Source: Nephrocerus scutellatus (lineage: Eukaryota > Arthropoda > Insecta > Diptera > Pipunculidae). Taken from it: 64,000 bases of DNA. Made by a program: the position numbers and the translations under genes. Positions 52,740 to 63,079 of this stretch are shown in pieces (the stretch's first letter is position 1; each line of letters opens with the position of its first letter). Under the pieces are notes generated by a model. The model did no database searches. It had not been told where the DNA came from and saw only the letters and a list, made by a program, of their open reading frames with translations. The DNA lies in the NCBI GenBank assembly GCA_947095585.1, contig OX352762.1, positions 10,767,969-10,831,968 of the forward strand, given 5' to 3'.

Positions 52740-53180
52740 ACATCGAAACACGCCCCACAGTCGTTTATTATTTGGTAATAATCGCCAAAATATCTGTTTT
52801 TGAGGTCGGGGCTATTTCAAAGAATTTTCTTTTTTCCACGATTCACACGCGCCACACGCGACACGCGTCTTATCAAAATGGGACCCTAACATTGAGCCCT
52901 CTAGGTCGTGCGAAAGGTGGTTAACGAGAAAATGGCGCGATTTCAAACCATCACATGTGCCACACGCGCTCCTAGGAAGATGATTAAAAAGGACCTCAAA
53001 GAAGTCCAAACAAAAATTCAACCCATCACAAATGACATGCGTCATACTGGAAATATAAAAAATGCTATTTTAGACTTAGACACACTAAATTTGAGCTCTC
53101 TAGGTTGTGTGGAAGGTGGTCGAAAATACAGACAAAAAGGGGTTAAGTCATGTTAAATAAAAGTTTTTTTAAAAAAAGAT
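52740..53180 (-). repeat. Dispersed repeat E, inverted full copy
   Basis: This is the reverse complement of most of 13630-14110, including CGTTTATTATTTGGTAATAA, CGCCAAAATATCTGTTTTTG and GAAAATACAGACAAAAAGGG. On the right it runs directly into a SINE head. Confidence 0.65.
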
Positions 53181-53345
53181 CCGCTAGAATTTAAAGCCGT
53201 ATCCAAACGCCGAATTGAGAAGCTTTCCATGATACTTATTACTATCGAACGATTGTTAGTCAGTTTTACGATTATGGGACTCGATCTTCAAACATCCTGC
53301 TCAGAAGTCCAACGCACTGACCACTAGAGCTATGGTGCCCACTTC
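53181..53345 (-). mobile_element. tRNA-derived SINE, copy with clearest tRNA head
   Basis: The minus strand begins GGGCACCATAGCTCTAGTGG with TCAGTGCGTTGGACTT (box A TAGCTCTAGTGG) and continues to GATCGAGTCCC (box B). The body GGAAAGCTTCTCAATTCGGC is shared with the other copies. It directly abuts repeat E on its 3' side, so the two may form one composite element. Confidence 0.6.
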
Positions 53346-53685
53346 TATAGTGTGTCTTTCTTCTTTATCTGCTATAATATTGCACTTCTCTGTTGCTCAT
53401 CTAAGCGTCATCATGATCTGACATTTCGGCTTTCAGCTTTCCCCATACTGAACAGATAGGATTAAAATATCCTGTTAGGTAGTACGTAGTAGCGGCCTTA
53501 CCCGTATCCGAGGTCGAACGCTAATTACTGATTCAAGTTTCTAAATAATTTGGCTGTTCACCTCGCTCTGGTTTCTCTGTTACACTGTTACAGCGCTCCT
53601 ACCAGTAGCAGTTGTTTACTTTCTGATTGTACTGCTTCTTCTTTTCTTGGTTCTCTATATATTAACTTCGCTTCGACATGGTCTT
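53346..53685. other. Stretch without recognised features
   Basis: No gene or repeat is supported. Confidence 0.35.
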
Positions 53686-53689
53686 GTCG

Positions 53690-53815
53690 ATCGTTCGTTT
53701 GTTTGGTGGTGGTGGAATCTTGCGATAAATTTTTAACCCACTTCTCAAAACTAGATTTTATTTAAATTTGGTATTGATTGGGGTCGGGGGGCTCCAATAC
53801 AAAACTTTTAAGAAT
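53690..53815 (-). repeat. GATCAC dispersed repeat, inverted partial copy
   Basis: The reverse complement gives GAGCCCCCCGACCCC, AAGTGGGTTAAAAATTTATC and a diverged end. It is recognisable only from the 3' part of the family. Confidence 0.5.
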
Positions 53816-54159
53816 CATGGGATATAGCGGCATCAGATCACGCTAGACTGTGTGGCTATGTGCAGCGCTGCTTTGCGATTTGAACCACAAAAGCACGCAT
53901 AGCTTCGCATGCATTCTTCAGCATTTATAGTGGATACTTTTAGGCGAAAATTTTGGTTATTAGAAAATTTTCATAAAATTATTTGAATTTTTATGGGGTT
54001 TTGTTTTTCAGAGTTTTGTTTTATTAATGAAATTGTCTATCTTTTCACAAACATCAAACAATCAAAAATTAGATTGCATGTGAATTCTATTAAAATTGCA
54101 AACAATCCTTTTTTGATTTTATAACTACCATATATAACTTAATATGAGGCCTGATCACT

Positions 54160-54765
54160 TCACATTTTTACAGAGAGTTTTGTTTGTGTATAAAATTTAA
54201 AGAATTTTTTTAAAAAAAATTGTATGGAGCCCGATCACTACAAAAATTGTCACAAAAAGTGTTGTCCATCGGAGATACATCATCATATTTGGCTCTACAA
54301 CCGAGGTCCGGTTCTGGCCTCCCGCAAAAAGTCTCTCTACCGGTCCCGATTTCGAGCCGATGTCATCCAGTTTGGTATCCCTAAACTCTGGGCGTCCTGG
54401 TCTACACCATCCTTCCAGCGTAGGCTTGGCCGGCTTCGCTGTCGTGTTCAATAAATCCTACCGCAAAGGACTTTCCGAGCAGGATCCTCTTCGCTTATGC
54501 GAGCTAGGTGTCCATCGGAGATACACATGTGTATAAAATTTGAAGAAAATTGGGTAAATTTTTTATAAAATGTGTATGGGACCTTCGTCCCTGGCGCCCG
54601 ATCACTCAAAAAGTTTTACAAAAAGTGTTTTCCATCCGATATACGCATGTGTATAAAAATTTGTATGGGCACCAAAATTTAAATAGAAAGTGTTGTCACC
54701 GGAAATACACATGTGTGCAAAGTTTCAATGAAATCGGGTTATGGTAAGTGGGTTAAAAATGGTAC
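54160..54765 (+). repeat. GATCAC dispersed repeat, tandem units split by RTE piece
   Basis: Successive units each have a GTATGG phrase, GCCCGATCAC, ACAAAAAGTGTTGTCCATC or TTTTCCATC, GGAGATACACATGTGTATAA and a final GTGGGTTAAAAATGG. At least three units are present. An RTE fragment is inserted at 54280-54508. Confidence 0.7.
54280..54508 (-). mobile_element. 5'-truncated RTE copy with 17-bp TSD
   Basis: The minus strand encodes the end of the RTE family: SEEDPARKVLCGRIY, then EAGQAY in a broken frame, and it ends with a (TGA)n-like tail (CATCATCAT on plus). TGTCCATCGGAGATACA is exact at 54263-54279 and 54509-54525. The target is itself inside a GATCAC repeat unit, which dates the repeat as older than this insertion. 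Confidence 0.85.
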
Positions 54766-54844
54766 TGTTCATGCCGATCTCTAGTGCCACGGAGTCTCAT
54801 TCGCTTCTCCACAAATCCTGCAGCTGCCCTCACATGCACCGCGT

Positions 54845-55260
54845 GCCACAGTGGACGCAGTTGATAAAACAATCGAGTTATTGAAGTCGAAGTTCGGTGA
54901 TCGTGTTATTTCTCGAAATGGTCCGCCTCGTTCGTATGATTTGAAACCTGTGGACATATTTCTTTTGTCAACACGTCAAGTTCACGATCTATGCCAATAA
55001 GTCAGAAACTTAAGACGACCTCAGGACCAATATCGATAATGCGTTACATAATTAATGACATCGATGGGTACTTTAACCCGAAATTAATGTTGGTTGTTGA
55101 TATCGCAACCAAGAGCTGGTTTATCTAAAATCAAAAACAAAATTGGACGCGCTTAATGGAAAACCCTTTTAATCTAATGGCGACAACTTTAGGACATGGC
55201 CGTAACTCTGTACCACTGCTTTTGACCTTAAATATTAAAGTGTCATTTTGAAAGTTAAAT
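54845..55260 (+). pseudogene. Tc1/mariner-type transposase relic
   Basis: The sequence reads VDKTIELLKSKFGDRVISRN, then GPPRSYDLKPVDIFLL, the KFGDRVISR and PPRSCDLTPLDYFLW motifs of the same family as the relic at 560-800. Downstream about 30 codons continue with a shift. No TIRs are assigned. Confidence 0.65.
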
Positions 55261-55680
55261 GAATGACTCATTCGTCCCACAGTTGGAATCTCTTACACTG
55301 TGAATTGTGGTTGCATTTTCTTGGCTTTTTGAAAGATCGTCTATGCAAATGTATGCCTTATTTTTCGTTAAATTACAATTAACAACTACATTACTACAAC
55401 TCTCGATTTCAACAAGAACCTACTAGTGATTTAGACGCAACAATAATGTACACAAACACTGATATCGAAACGATGAATCTTTAACGATCAATTAAATTTA
55501 ATTAAAATGTGTTGCAAGTCTTGTGCGTGTACTTTGACCATACAAATATTTCTGACGTGTTTTCGAAACAATAACAACAGACGGTCTTCTATTTTTTTGT
55601 ATTTGTTAAAGGTTTTTCCCCTCAGCGTGGTTTATTAATTTCGATACATAATACATAGATACATCTTTGCATATTTTTAA
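55261..55680. other. Stretch without recognised features
   Basis: AT-rich, no gene or repeat supported. Confidence 0.35.
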
Positions 55681-55684
55681 TTCC

Positions 55685-56560
55685 AACATGTAGCATTCAA
55701 GTACGAGATCAGTTCGATGATACTGTACTGCGAAAGCTCTTTCAGGTCAACAAAGAATGGGTTCTTATACGGCCGGACACTTGAAAAGATACCTCATTGC
55801 TAAAGTGGAAATTGTCGAATAGCCAGATTAGCTGCTTGGCTGCCCACTGACCAATAACCAGCACTTATTGCCACAACTATGGCAATATCTTTCGAGGTCT
55901 GGCGACCAACTTGGTGGTTTTAATTTTATTGCAGGAAGGCCATAAGGCTCAGTTGGTGAAATTGTCACACCTTAGTATAGTAATAATATTCGGCGCGACA
56001 GACCCGCGGTCCAAGGCCTAGCTTCTCGCGACCGTTTGTGCTGTGCATGTATATTTTTTGGACACAAATGGAAGGGACCTACAATTTAAGGCCAGATCCG
56101 AACGGCGAATTGTGAGAAGCTTTCCGTGACAAGTTATTGCTCTCGGAACGTGTGTCACCCATTCGCGAGAGGTGGGACACCGTGAAAAATACTTTTGGTG
56201 TTACTGCGATTCGAACCACTAAACTCCTGCTCAGTAGCCATGCGATTTTCCACTGAGAATAAGTTCATTGACTGAGCTTATTGGACAGTGCTGACTCTTT
56301 CAATAGAGCAGATCTCCAGAGTGATATCCTTCCTCGGTAATTCGTCCGCTTTCTCATCACACAGTATGTTACGGTGCCTTAGCACCCATACGATGGTTAT
56401 ATCCAGGAATTGGCTTATCGAGGACAGTTCTTCTTGGTACTAGTTCGCATAAATTGCTTTGGTTGCGGATTGGCTGTCTACACATATGCCAATCCTTCCA
56501 ATTTAAACGGTACTTTGTCTTAAGGCCCTACAATCATCCCTTATCGCTAAAGTTCCTGCC
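55685..56560 (-). pseudogene. R1/I-like LINE RNase H and tail, split by a SINE
   Basis: The minus strand from 56520 reads GRIGICVDSQSATKAIYAN (RNase H catalytic D), YQEELSSISQFLDIT, IVWVLRHRNILCDEKADELP and RKDITLEICSI. The 3' part at 55685-55790 gives PFFVDLKELSQYSIIELI, matching the copy at 9516-9960. The SINE at 55978-56258 interrupts it. Stops are present. Confidence 0.75.
55978..56258 (-). mobile_element. tRNA-derived SINE, copy 3 (head truncated)
   Basis: Nearly colinear with 25297-25566: ATTCGGCGCGACAGACC, GTCCAAGGCCTAGCTTCTCG, GACACAAATGGAAGGGACCT and CACCCATTCGCGAGAGGTGG are shared. It also retains GGCGAATTGTGAGAAGCTTT, deleted from the 25 kb copy. The extreme tRNA end (about 14 bp, including part of box A) is missing. 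It is nested in a LINE. Confidence 0.75.
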
Positions 56561-57250
56561 TGAAAGATGCTAGTCGATCCTCATTTAGCTGGCTATCAAG
56601 CAACTCATAAAAGTTCTCTTCCCATCGCTCTAAGATGCCTTCGAGATCGGCGATTAGATTACCCTCTTTGTCTTTGCAGTAGGTGCAAAGCAGTGTATAT
56701 TGCTATGGGTGCCAATGTACTGCCTGAATACTGGCTCCCTACCTTTTTTTTTGCATTCATATCCCACAGAATGATTTTTACATCATACTGAGGGCAGGCA
56801 TGGAGTTTCCGTTCGACTGAATCAAAGAATTCTACTTTTTCATCATCGAGGGAATCTTCTCTAAGTGCGTTAATGTTTATGAGGCTTATGTTTTTAAATC
56901 TGCCCCGTACGCGAAGAGTGCATAGCCGTTAATTTACTAATTTAAAGCCGATAGCGGTGGGTTTCATTCTGTGGCTGACTAGAAGCCCCACCCCGAGCAC
57001 ATGATGTCTTGCATGACAGCTGTAATATTTGTCATACTCTGATTTTTGTAAGACACCATTCCATGTCCACCGCATCTGCTGGATTGCTGTTATGTCAGCA
57101 TTATATTTGGACAGGGTATCGGCTCGAACTATATCCAGTGAACGTACGTTCCATGAGAAAATTCTTAAATTCGATCACTTGTTACACTTTTGTATAGCAA
57201 ATACAGACAGAAACTTAATTGCCGACTGCAGCGTGGTATAGGAAATTGTA
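56561..57250 (-). pseudogene. RTE-like LINE endonuclease domain, minus strand
   Basis: The minus strand reads QQMRWTWNGVLQKSEYDKYY, GVGLLVSHRMKPTAIGFKLV, LCTLRVRGRFKNISLINIHA and DDEKVEFFDSVERKL. Further along, after shifts, it gives KEGNLIADLEGILERWEENF, the linker before RT. These are AP-endonuclease motifs E-R-W, G-F and N-H/N-I-H. It is a different portion of the RTE element from the RT copies elsewhere. Confidence 0.75.
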
Positions 57251-57930
57251 GGAAGTAGAATCATGGACATTTGGCAGACATCATTAAATTTCTAACTTTT
57301 TTATGTTTCTGGTTTTCAGGGAGACTAATGAGTTCAATATACATTTAAAATATATTTTTATTATTTTTTTGCACAACCCATTAAAAAAGACTTGAAAACT
57401 TCAAAACAACATCTCCACTGAGGTTATTTTTTCTCAGAAAACAAACAAATTAGTGAACAGATAGATTAAGAAGCGAAACAACGCACATTAGTAGCGGTCG
57501 TTAATCTGAGGTAAATAAACTTTAATTTATTCCGAGTATTTTCCACTGACAACAGTGAATTTCAAAACAAGTTTTAAGATATTTAATCGCTGCATCCTGA
57601 TTCAGATACATATTTAAGATGCATTTTTGTATTTGAATCTTTTATGCCGACAAAGCATCAAGATCATCATTAAGTTCGTATGCATCTCGAACTTTAGCAG
57701 CATTCCAAAGAATGATGCGATCTGGATTTAACATGAACGTGGGAAAGAAGCCAAACTTTTTATCGACTTATTGTATAGTATTATATAATATTTAAGTCGA
57801 TAACCTTTTTTCTGCAAAAGACCACGTGGTGTGGTCTTGCCATTTCAATAAATTATTGAAAATAATTACATTACGAAAAACACAAAATATTTAGGTTATT
57901 ATATTATTATACATACATACATACATATGT
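57251..57930. other. Stretch without recognised features
   Basis: AT-rich. An ATACATACATACATACATATG run lies near 57911. Nothing else is supported. Confidence 0.35.
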
Positions 57931-57934
57931 GTGC

Positions 57935-58990
57935 AAAGTTTGAACCGGGTTAATTTGGAAAAAATTAATATTAAAGCCCCCTTTACTTCAAAATGTTTTC
58001 AAAAACTGTTCTCAACGAAGATAAACATGTGTAAAAAAATTCAAATAAAAAACTCATAAAAATTTTACAAAAAGTTCGGTCTATCGGAGATACACATATG
58101 TTTAAAATTTAAACAATAATAACAATAATAACAATATTAACAATAATAACAATAATAACAATAATAACAATATTAACAATAATAACAATAATAACAATAA
58201 TAACAATAATAACAATAATAACAACAATAACAATAATAACAATAATAACAATAATAACAATAATAACAATAATAACAATAATAACAATAATAACAATAAT
58301 AACAATAATAACAATAATAACAATAATAACAATAATAACAACAATAACAATAATAACAATAATAACAATAATAACAATAATAACAATAATAACAATAATA
58401 ACAATAATAACAATAATAACAATAATAACAATAATAACAATAATAACAATAATAACAATAATAACATACGGGGACCACTCGGGCCTCAGGGCTCAAAATA
58501 TTTCCAAAAACTTTTGTCCATCGGAGATACACATGTGTATACAATTTTACCAAAATCGGGTTAATTTTTATTTTAAATTTGTATGAGGCCCCACGACCCC
58601 AGGGACTGGCGTCTGTAAAATTTTTACAATAAGTGTTGTCCGTCGGAGGAACACCTGTGTATAAAATTTGAAGAAAGTCGGGCTCATTTTTTTTAAAAAT
58701 GTGTATGGTGCCATACGACACCGGGGCCCGGGGTCTCCAAAATTTTTAGAAAAAGTGTTTTCCATCGGAGATACACATTTGTATAAAATTTAAAGAAAAC
58801 CGGGGACATTTTGTAAAAAATTTGTCTGGGAGCCCCCGACCCCGAGGTGCCCCAAGCTTTAATAGAAAGTATTGTCACTGGAAATATAAATGTGTGCAAA
58901 ATTTCAATAAAATCGGGCTTTTGGAAGTAGGTTAAAAATTGATCAGAAAATCTGAACAGCCAGCCAGCCAGCCACGGGCACGTGAAGTAA
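57935..58990 (+). repeat. GATCAC dispersed repeat array
   Basis: Successive units of about 120-135 bp with CATCGGAGATACACATGTGT, AAAATCGGGTTAATTTTTAT and GTATGAGGCCCCACGACCCC-like phrases. It ends CCAGCCAGCCAGCCACGGGC with ACGTGAAG. A long microsatellite sits within one unit at 58108-58466. Confidence 0.7.
58108..58466. repeat. AACAATAAT microsatellite, ~40 units
   Basis: An almost pure 9 bp repeat over about 360 bp, with a few variant units (AACAACAAT, AACAATATT) that recur at intervals and suggest block duplication. The flanks are GATCAC repeat sequence, so it grew from the A-rich part of that repeat. Poly-Leu or Cys-Tyr-Tyr open frames on minus are artefacts of the repeat. Confidence 0.95.
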
Positions 58991-59735
58991 ATATATAGAG
59001 AGTTTAATAAACAAACCGACCTAACTTACAGATGCGAAAACAACTACACTCAATGTTCTGTGAATCGCAGAGGCAAAGTTTTCCTCTGCTTCGCTGTGCT
59101 GGGTTGTGCAGTGCTCAATATGCGACTGTCCTTATCGTCGATTAGATTGTTGATTTAACGAATGTAGTTCAATGTAGGTAGGTAACAGCCAAATCACCTG
59201 CTTACCTTGACCAAGTCTGATTGACGAATTGAAATCAATTTTACAACGCTACTTGTTCTTGATTTTGGTTAAGAACTATTTATTCCATCGTGCGTTATAG
59301 ATGTAGTTTTGTGCTTCGCGAAGCATAGAATTGGAATTATAAAATCATGGCATGTTTCCTTTTCTAGATAGGTACTATGTGTATGTATCAGATTAGTAAG
59401 AGAAGTTATACGTATCGCCCCAACATTTCAGTTACTGTTAAAATATAAATAAATATTGCACAAGGTAATAAAACTGATAAACAACCGATTAGTGATGAAC
59501 AAGTGTGCAATTAAAAAGGCGCAATTAAAAAAATAAAAACGCTCATTTCTCTCATCTGGCGAAGGGAAAGTCGGCAGATAAATGCGATTCAAACTTTCGC
59601 TCAGACAGAAGAATAAGAATATTTTACAGTCCGGTTCACTTAAATAGACGCACCTAAATGTATTCTTTAAATCTCTGTCTTTTTTTAAATGCTTCTATAT
59701 TAACTTGCCTGTGTGTTCGTCTTTCTATCTAAGGG
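58991..59735. other. Stretch without recognised features
   Basis: No gene, RNA or structured repeat is supported. Confidence 0.35.
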
Positions 59736-59739
59736 AGTA

Positions 59740-60690
59740 TTGATGGGGGTAGTAACGTGGTCTTAACGGGGTATTGAGGTGATTTTGAGGGAGTCTTGAA
59801 GGGGGTCCCGAGGGGGTTATGATGGTTTTGAGGGTTTCTTAATTGAATCTTCAGCAGGGTCTTAAAGGGGGATTTGAGGGGTTCTTAGGTGGTCTTGAGG
59901 AGGGCTTGAGGGGGCTCTGAAGTGAGTGGAGTCTTAAGGGGGTCTCGAGGTAGTTCTGTGAGGATATTTAGTGGGTTCTTGAGGGAGTCCTTAGGTGGTT
60001 TTGAGGGGATTTTGGGAGTGTCATGAGTGGAGTCTTGAGGGGATATGAAGAAGCTTTTGAGGGGGTCTCTAGGTGATCTTGAGAGGATTTTAAGAGGGTC
60101 TTGAGTGGAACCTTAAGGGGGTTTTTAAGTGGTCTTGAGACTGTTTTGAAGGGGTCTTAAGGGTATTTTTAAGGGGTTTGAGGGGGTCTTGATGGAGTAT
60201 TGATGGAGGTCTTAACGGGGCATTGATTGAGGTAATATTGAGGGAGTCTTTAGGTAGTCTTGGAGGGAGTTTTGTGAGGATCTTTAGTGGGGTCTTGAGG
60301 GGGTCTTTAGCTGGTTTTAAGGGGATTTTGGGATCTTGAGTAGACCTCAAGAAGGCTTAGTGGCGGTTTAAAAGGGGTCTTAAGGGAATTTTGAGAGGGG
60401 TCGAGTATAGTTTTGAGAGGGGGTTTAGAGGGGGTATTGAGAGTGTTTTGAGGGGGTCTTAAGGGAATCTTAAGGAGGGTTGGAGGTGGTCTTGAGGGAA
60501 TATTAATGGGGATAGCAACGTGGTCTTGAGGTGATATTGAGAGTCTTTAGGTAGTTTTCAGGGTGGTCCCAAGAGGGTTTTGTGAGGATCTTTTGTGGGG
60601 TCTTGAGGAGGTCCTTTGGTGTTCTTGATGGGATCTGGGGGGGGGGGGGTTTGAGAGGGTCGTGAGTGGAGTCTTGAGGGAGTCTTAAGA
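59740..60690. repeat. Degenerate GGTCTTGAGGGGGTCTTAAG block, G-rich on plus
   Basis: About 950 bp of repeated phrases such as GGTCTTGAGG, GGGGGTCTT and TTAAGGGG, with almost no C-rich phrases on this strand. Internal larger repeats exist, for example TATTGATGGGGGT (59747), TATTGATGGAGGT (60199) and TATTAATGGGG (60501). It is the same simple vocabulary as 12504-13540 on the opposite strand. Confidence 0.75.
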
Positions 60691-60734
60691 AGTTTTTTAG
60701 GACTGTTATAACATAAATGAAAATTGCTGGAATG

Positions 60735-61425
60735 TTGTGTTGTTTACATAAAGTGTTGTCCGTCGGAGATACACTCGCGCATAACATTTTAAGACAATCG
60801 GCTACTTTTTTAAAAAAATTGTATGGGTGGGGGCCCCGGGCCCAACCACTTCCACATTTTTACAAAAATATGTTGTCCATCGGAGATACACATTTGTATA
60901 AAATTTGATGAAAATCTGGTACTTTTTTATATAAAATTTGTATGCCACCCGAACCCGGTGCCTGATCACTTAAAATTTTTACAACAAGTGTTGTCCATCG
61001 GATATGCACACGCGAAAAAAATTTGAAGAAAATCGGATACTTTTTTTTTACTTAATCTGTATAGGTGCCTCGGAACCCAGGGAAAATTTGTACAAAAAGT
61101 GTTGTCCATCGGACATACAAATGCGTATAAAATTTGAAGAAAATCGGGTACTTTTTTTATAAAATTTGTATGGGTGCCCCGCTTGACTCCGGGGCCCGAT
61201 CACTTGAAGAAAATCGTGAACATTTTGTAAAATATTTGTATGGGAGCCGTCCGACCAAGAGGCCCGAGGGAACCCAAATTTTAATAGAAAGTGTTGTCAT
61301 GGCAGATACACATGTGTGCATAGTTTCGATAAAATCGGTCATTAGGAAGTGCGTTAGAAATTGATCACAAGATTTGGTTTGCCAGTCCACCAGCCAGCCA
61401 CGTGCACGCGAAGTTAATATAGAGA
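60735..61425 (+). repeat. GATCAC dispersed repeat array, five units
   Basis: Units begin near 60735, 60870, 60985, 61095 and 61280, marked by AAGTGTTGTCCATCGGAGAT, ATAAAATTTGAAGAAAATCG, AAATTTGTATGGGTG and CCCGATCACTT phrases. It ends CCAGCCAGCCACGTGCACGC followed by GAAGTTAATATA. Immediately upstream is the G-rich block. Confidence 0.75.
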
Positions 61426-61830
61426 ATTTAAAGAGAAAACGTTTTGACTGCTCCGGTGTGTTTTCAGCCTAACACGTGTAAGAGTATTATTTTATTAATA
61501 TGGTATACATACACAATAGTATTTATAATCATAACTTCAAAATTGGACTATCACTATATTGTAAATTATGTGTGAATAATTTCTGTTAACGTCGTTACTG
61601 CTTAGCGTAATAATTGTATAACATACATTCTTAGGTTTAGTGAGGTTATCACTTTTTTAAACTCAAAAGGAAGCTTCGTACTACGAAAATTCTAAAACAG
61701 CAATCAAACTAGTATTGATTAGTACTTTGAGTTTCTGAATTTCAAATTTGAACTGATTGCAGTGCATTGTTGTGAATTCATTGTTGAAAAGATATTAAAC
61801 TAGCTCTCTCCCCTGCGCTCGTAACTATTA
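61426..61830. other. Stretch without recognised features
   Basis: AT-rich, nothing supported. Confidence 0.35.
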
Positions 61831-61835
61831 TGATA

Positions 61836-62445
61836 TCATCATCATCAAACCGATGTCTGGTCCTGATTTCAAGCCGATATCATTTCTAAGCTCTGGGTGT
61901 CCTGGTCTACACGCAATCCTTATCCTGCCCACTGTAGCCTACCAGGCTTGATTCTCATTAGAATGTTAACATAACGGTAAAGCTCGGAGATCTCGCCATT
62001 TTAGAGTCTCCGAAATCGTCCCTTCTCACATAATGTGCGGACACTTTCCTTTCGAACGCCACTAAAAGCTCAGAACCTTTTTGCTAAGCACCCAAGTCAA
62101 TAATCCATATGAAAGTACTGGTATGACAACCGTCACGTACACTAGCAGCGTACTGGTTAAATTTCTGAATTTAGAGTCTTGGCAGACTAAAGTCGACTTT
62201 GTTAATCGACCGTGCGTGCATCTCTAGTTCTATTCTGTTATCGGCTGCAACAATTGATCCGAGATAGTTAAAAGATTGCACTCCTTTCGAATTGGCGCTT
62301 CTCAATCTTAACGGAGGGGCCGATATTGAATTTTCAACTCGGTTACGTGGACTTTGTTATGCTCTTAGTTAGGTAAAGCCCTAAGATATCGCGCCGCCTG
62401 ATCGATATGGATGAAAGCTTTTTGTACAGTTCTTTGGCGGTTTTT
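61836..62445 (-). pseudogene. RTE-like LINE 3' half, minus strand
   Basis: It starts at a CATCATCATCAT run (3' tail on minus) and matches 1700-2215 and 43.7-44.7 kb. On minus, AVQKAFIHIDQAA-like, GLYLTKSMxELKI-like and VRERLLAFERKVS-like segments are separated by shifts. It is decayed. Confidence 0.65.
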
Positions 62446-62799
62446 ATCAATGGGTTAAAGTCTATAAACAGATGGATTTGTCAATTTTAGATCTATAGAA
62501 ATTTTTTCATTGTCTGCCATCTGATCAGTTTACCTGTGATGGGCTAATAATGACTTTGGCGTATGGGGCTATCCAGTCTTGAGGAATTGAGAATAAAATT
62601 TTATACGATGTACTGTACAACATTATGTGTTCGACAATAATTACTGCACGTTGTGATATGTCCTTTCGTAGCACAGGATACATCTTCTCCACTCTTCTGG
62701 CATAGTTTCTCCCTCCCATTATTGCACTATTAGTTCAATTATTTTTTTATTATTTCTAATGCGGGTATTACTCTGCTCAGCTTACTATACGCTCCAATT

Positions 62800-62920
62800 T
62801 ATGAGCTAGATAGCCATAAAACAACTCCTCATGAAGGTGCTCTTCCCATCACTTCAAGATGCATTTGAGATCGGCGATTAGATTAACCTCTTTGTCTTTG
62901 AAGTACATAATATGTACATT
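62800..62920 (-). pseudogene. RTE-like LINE linker fragment
   Basis: The minus strand reads YFKDKEVNLIADLKCILK, matching the KEGNLIADLEGILERWEENF linker of the copy at 56561-57250. Only about 40 residues are recognisable. Confidence 0.5.
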
Positions 62921-63079
62921 CGGTTTTTCATTTTTTGGGAGAAAATTACTGGCTGCCACCACGTGGAAGTTCCACCTGTCAGAAAAGATACAGTACGTGT
63001 ACGCATGCATACATGTCATTCGCCATATTATACTGATCACTGACCGCCAACTACTATTGTATCAATCATATAATTAAAC

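Noticed and set aside
53280..53345. Possible tRNA gene (minus)
   Set aside because: Better A/B boxes, but the acceptor stem does not pair and the repeat body follows; classed as a SINE.
58102..58721. Long minus-strand open frames of poly-Leu or Cys-Tyr-Tyr repeats
   Set aside because: They are direct translations of the AACAATAAT microsatellite and carry no independent coding evidence.
60090..60350. Pro/Lys/Thr/Leu-rich minus-strand open frame
   Set aside because: It is produced by the degenerate GGTCTTGAGG repeat; amino-acid composition follows the repeat.
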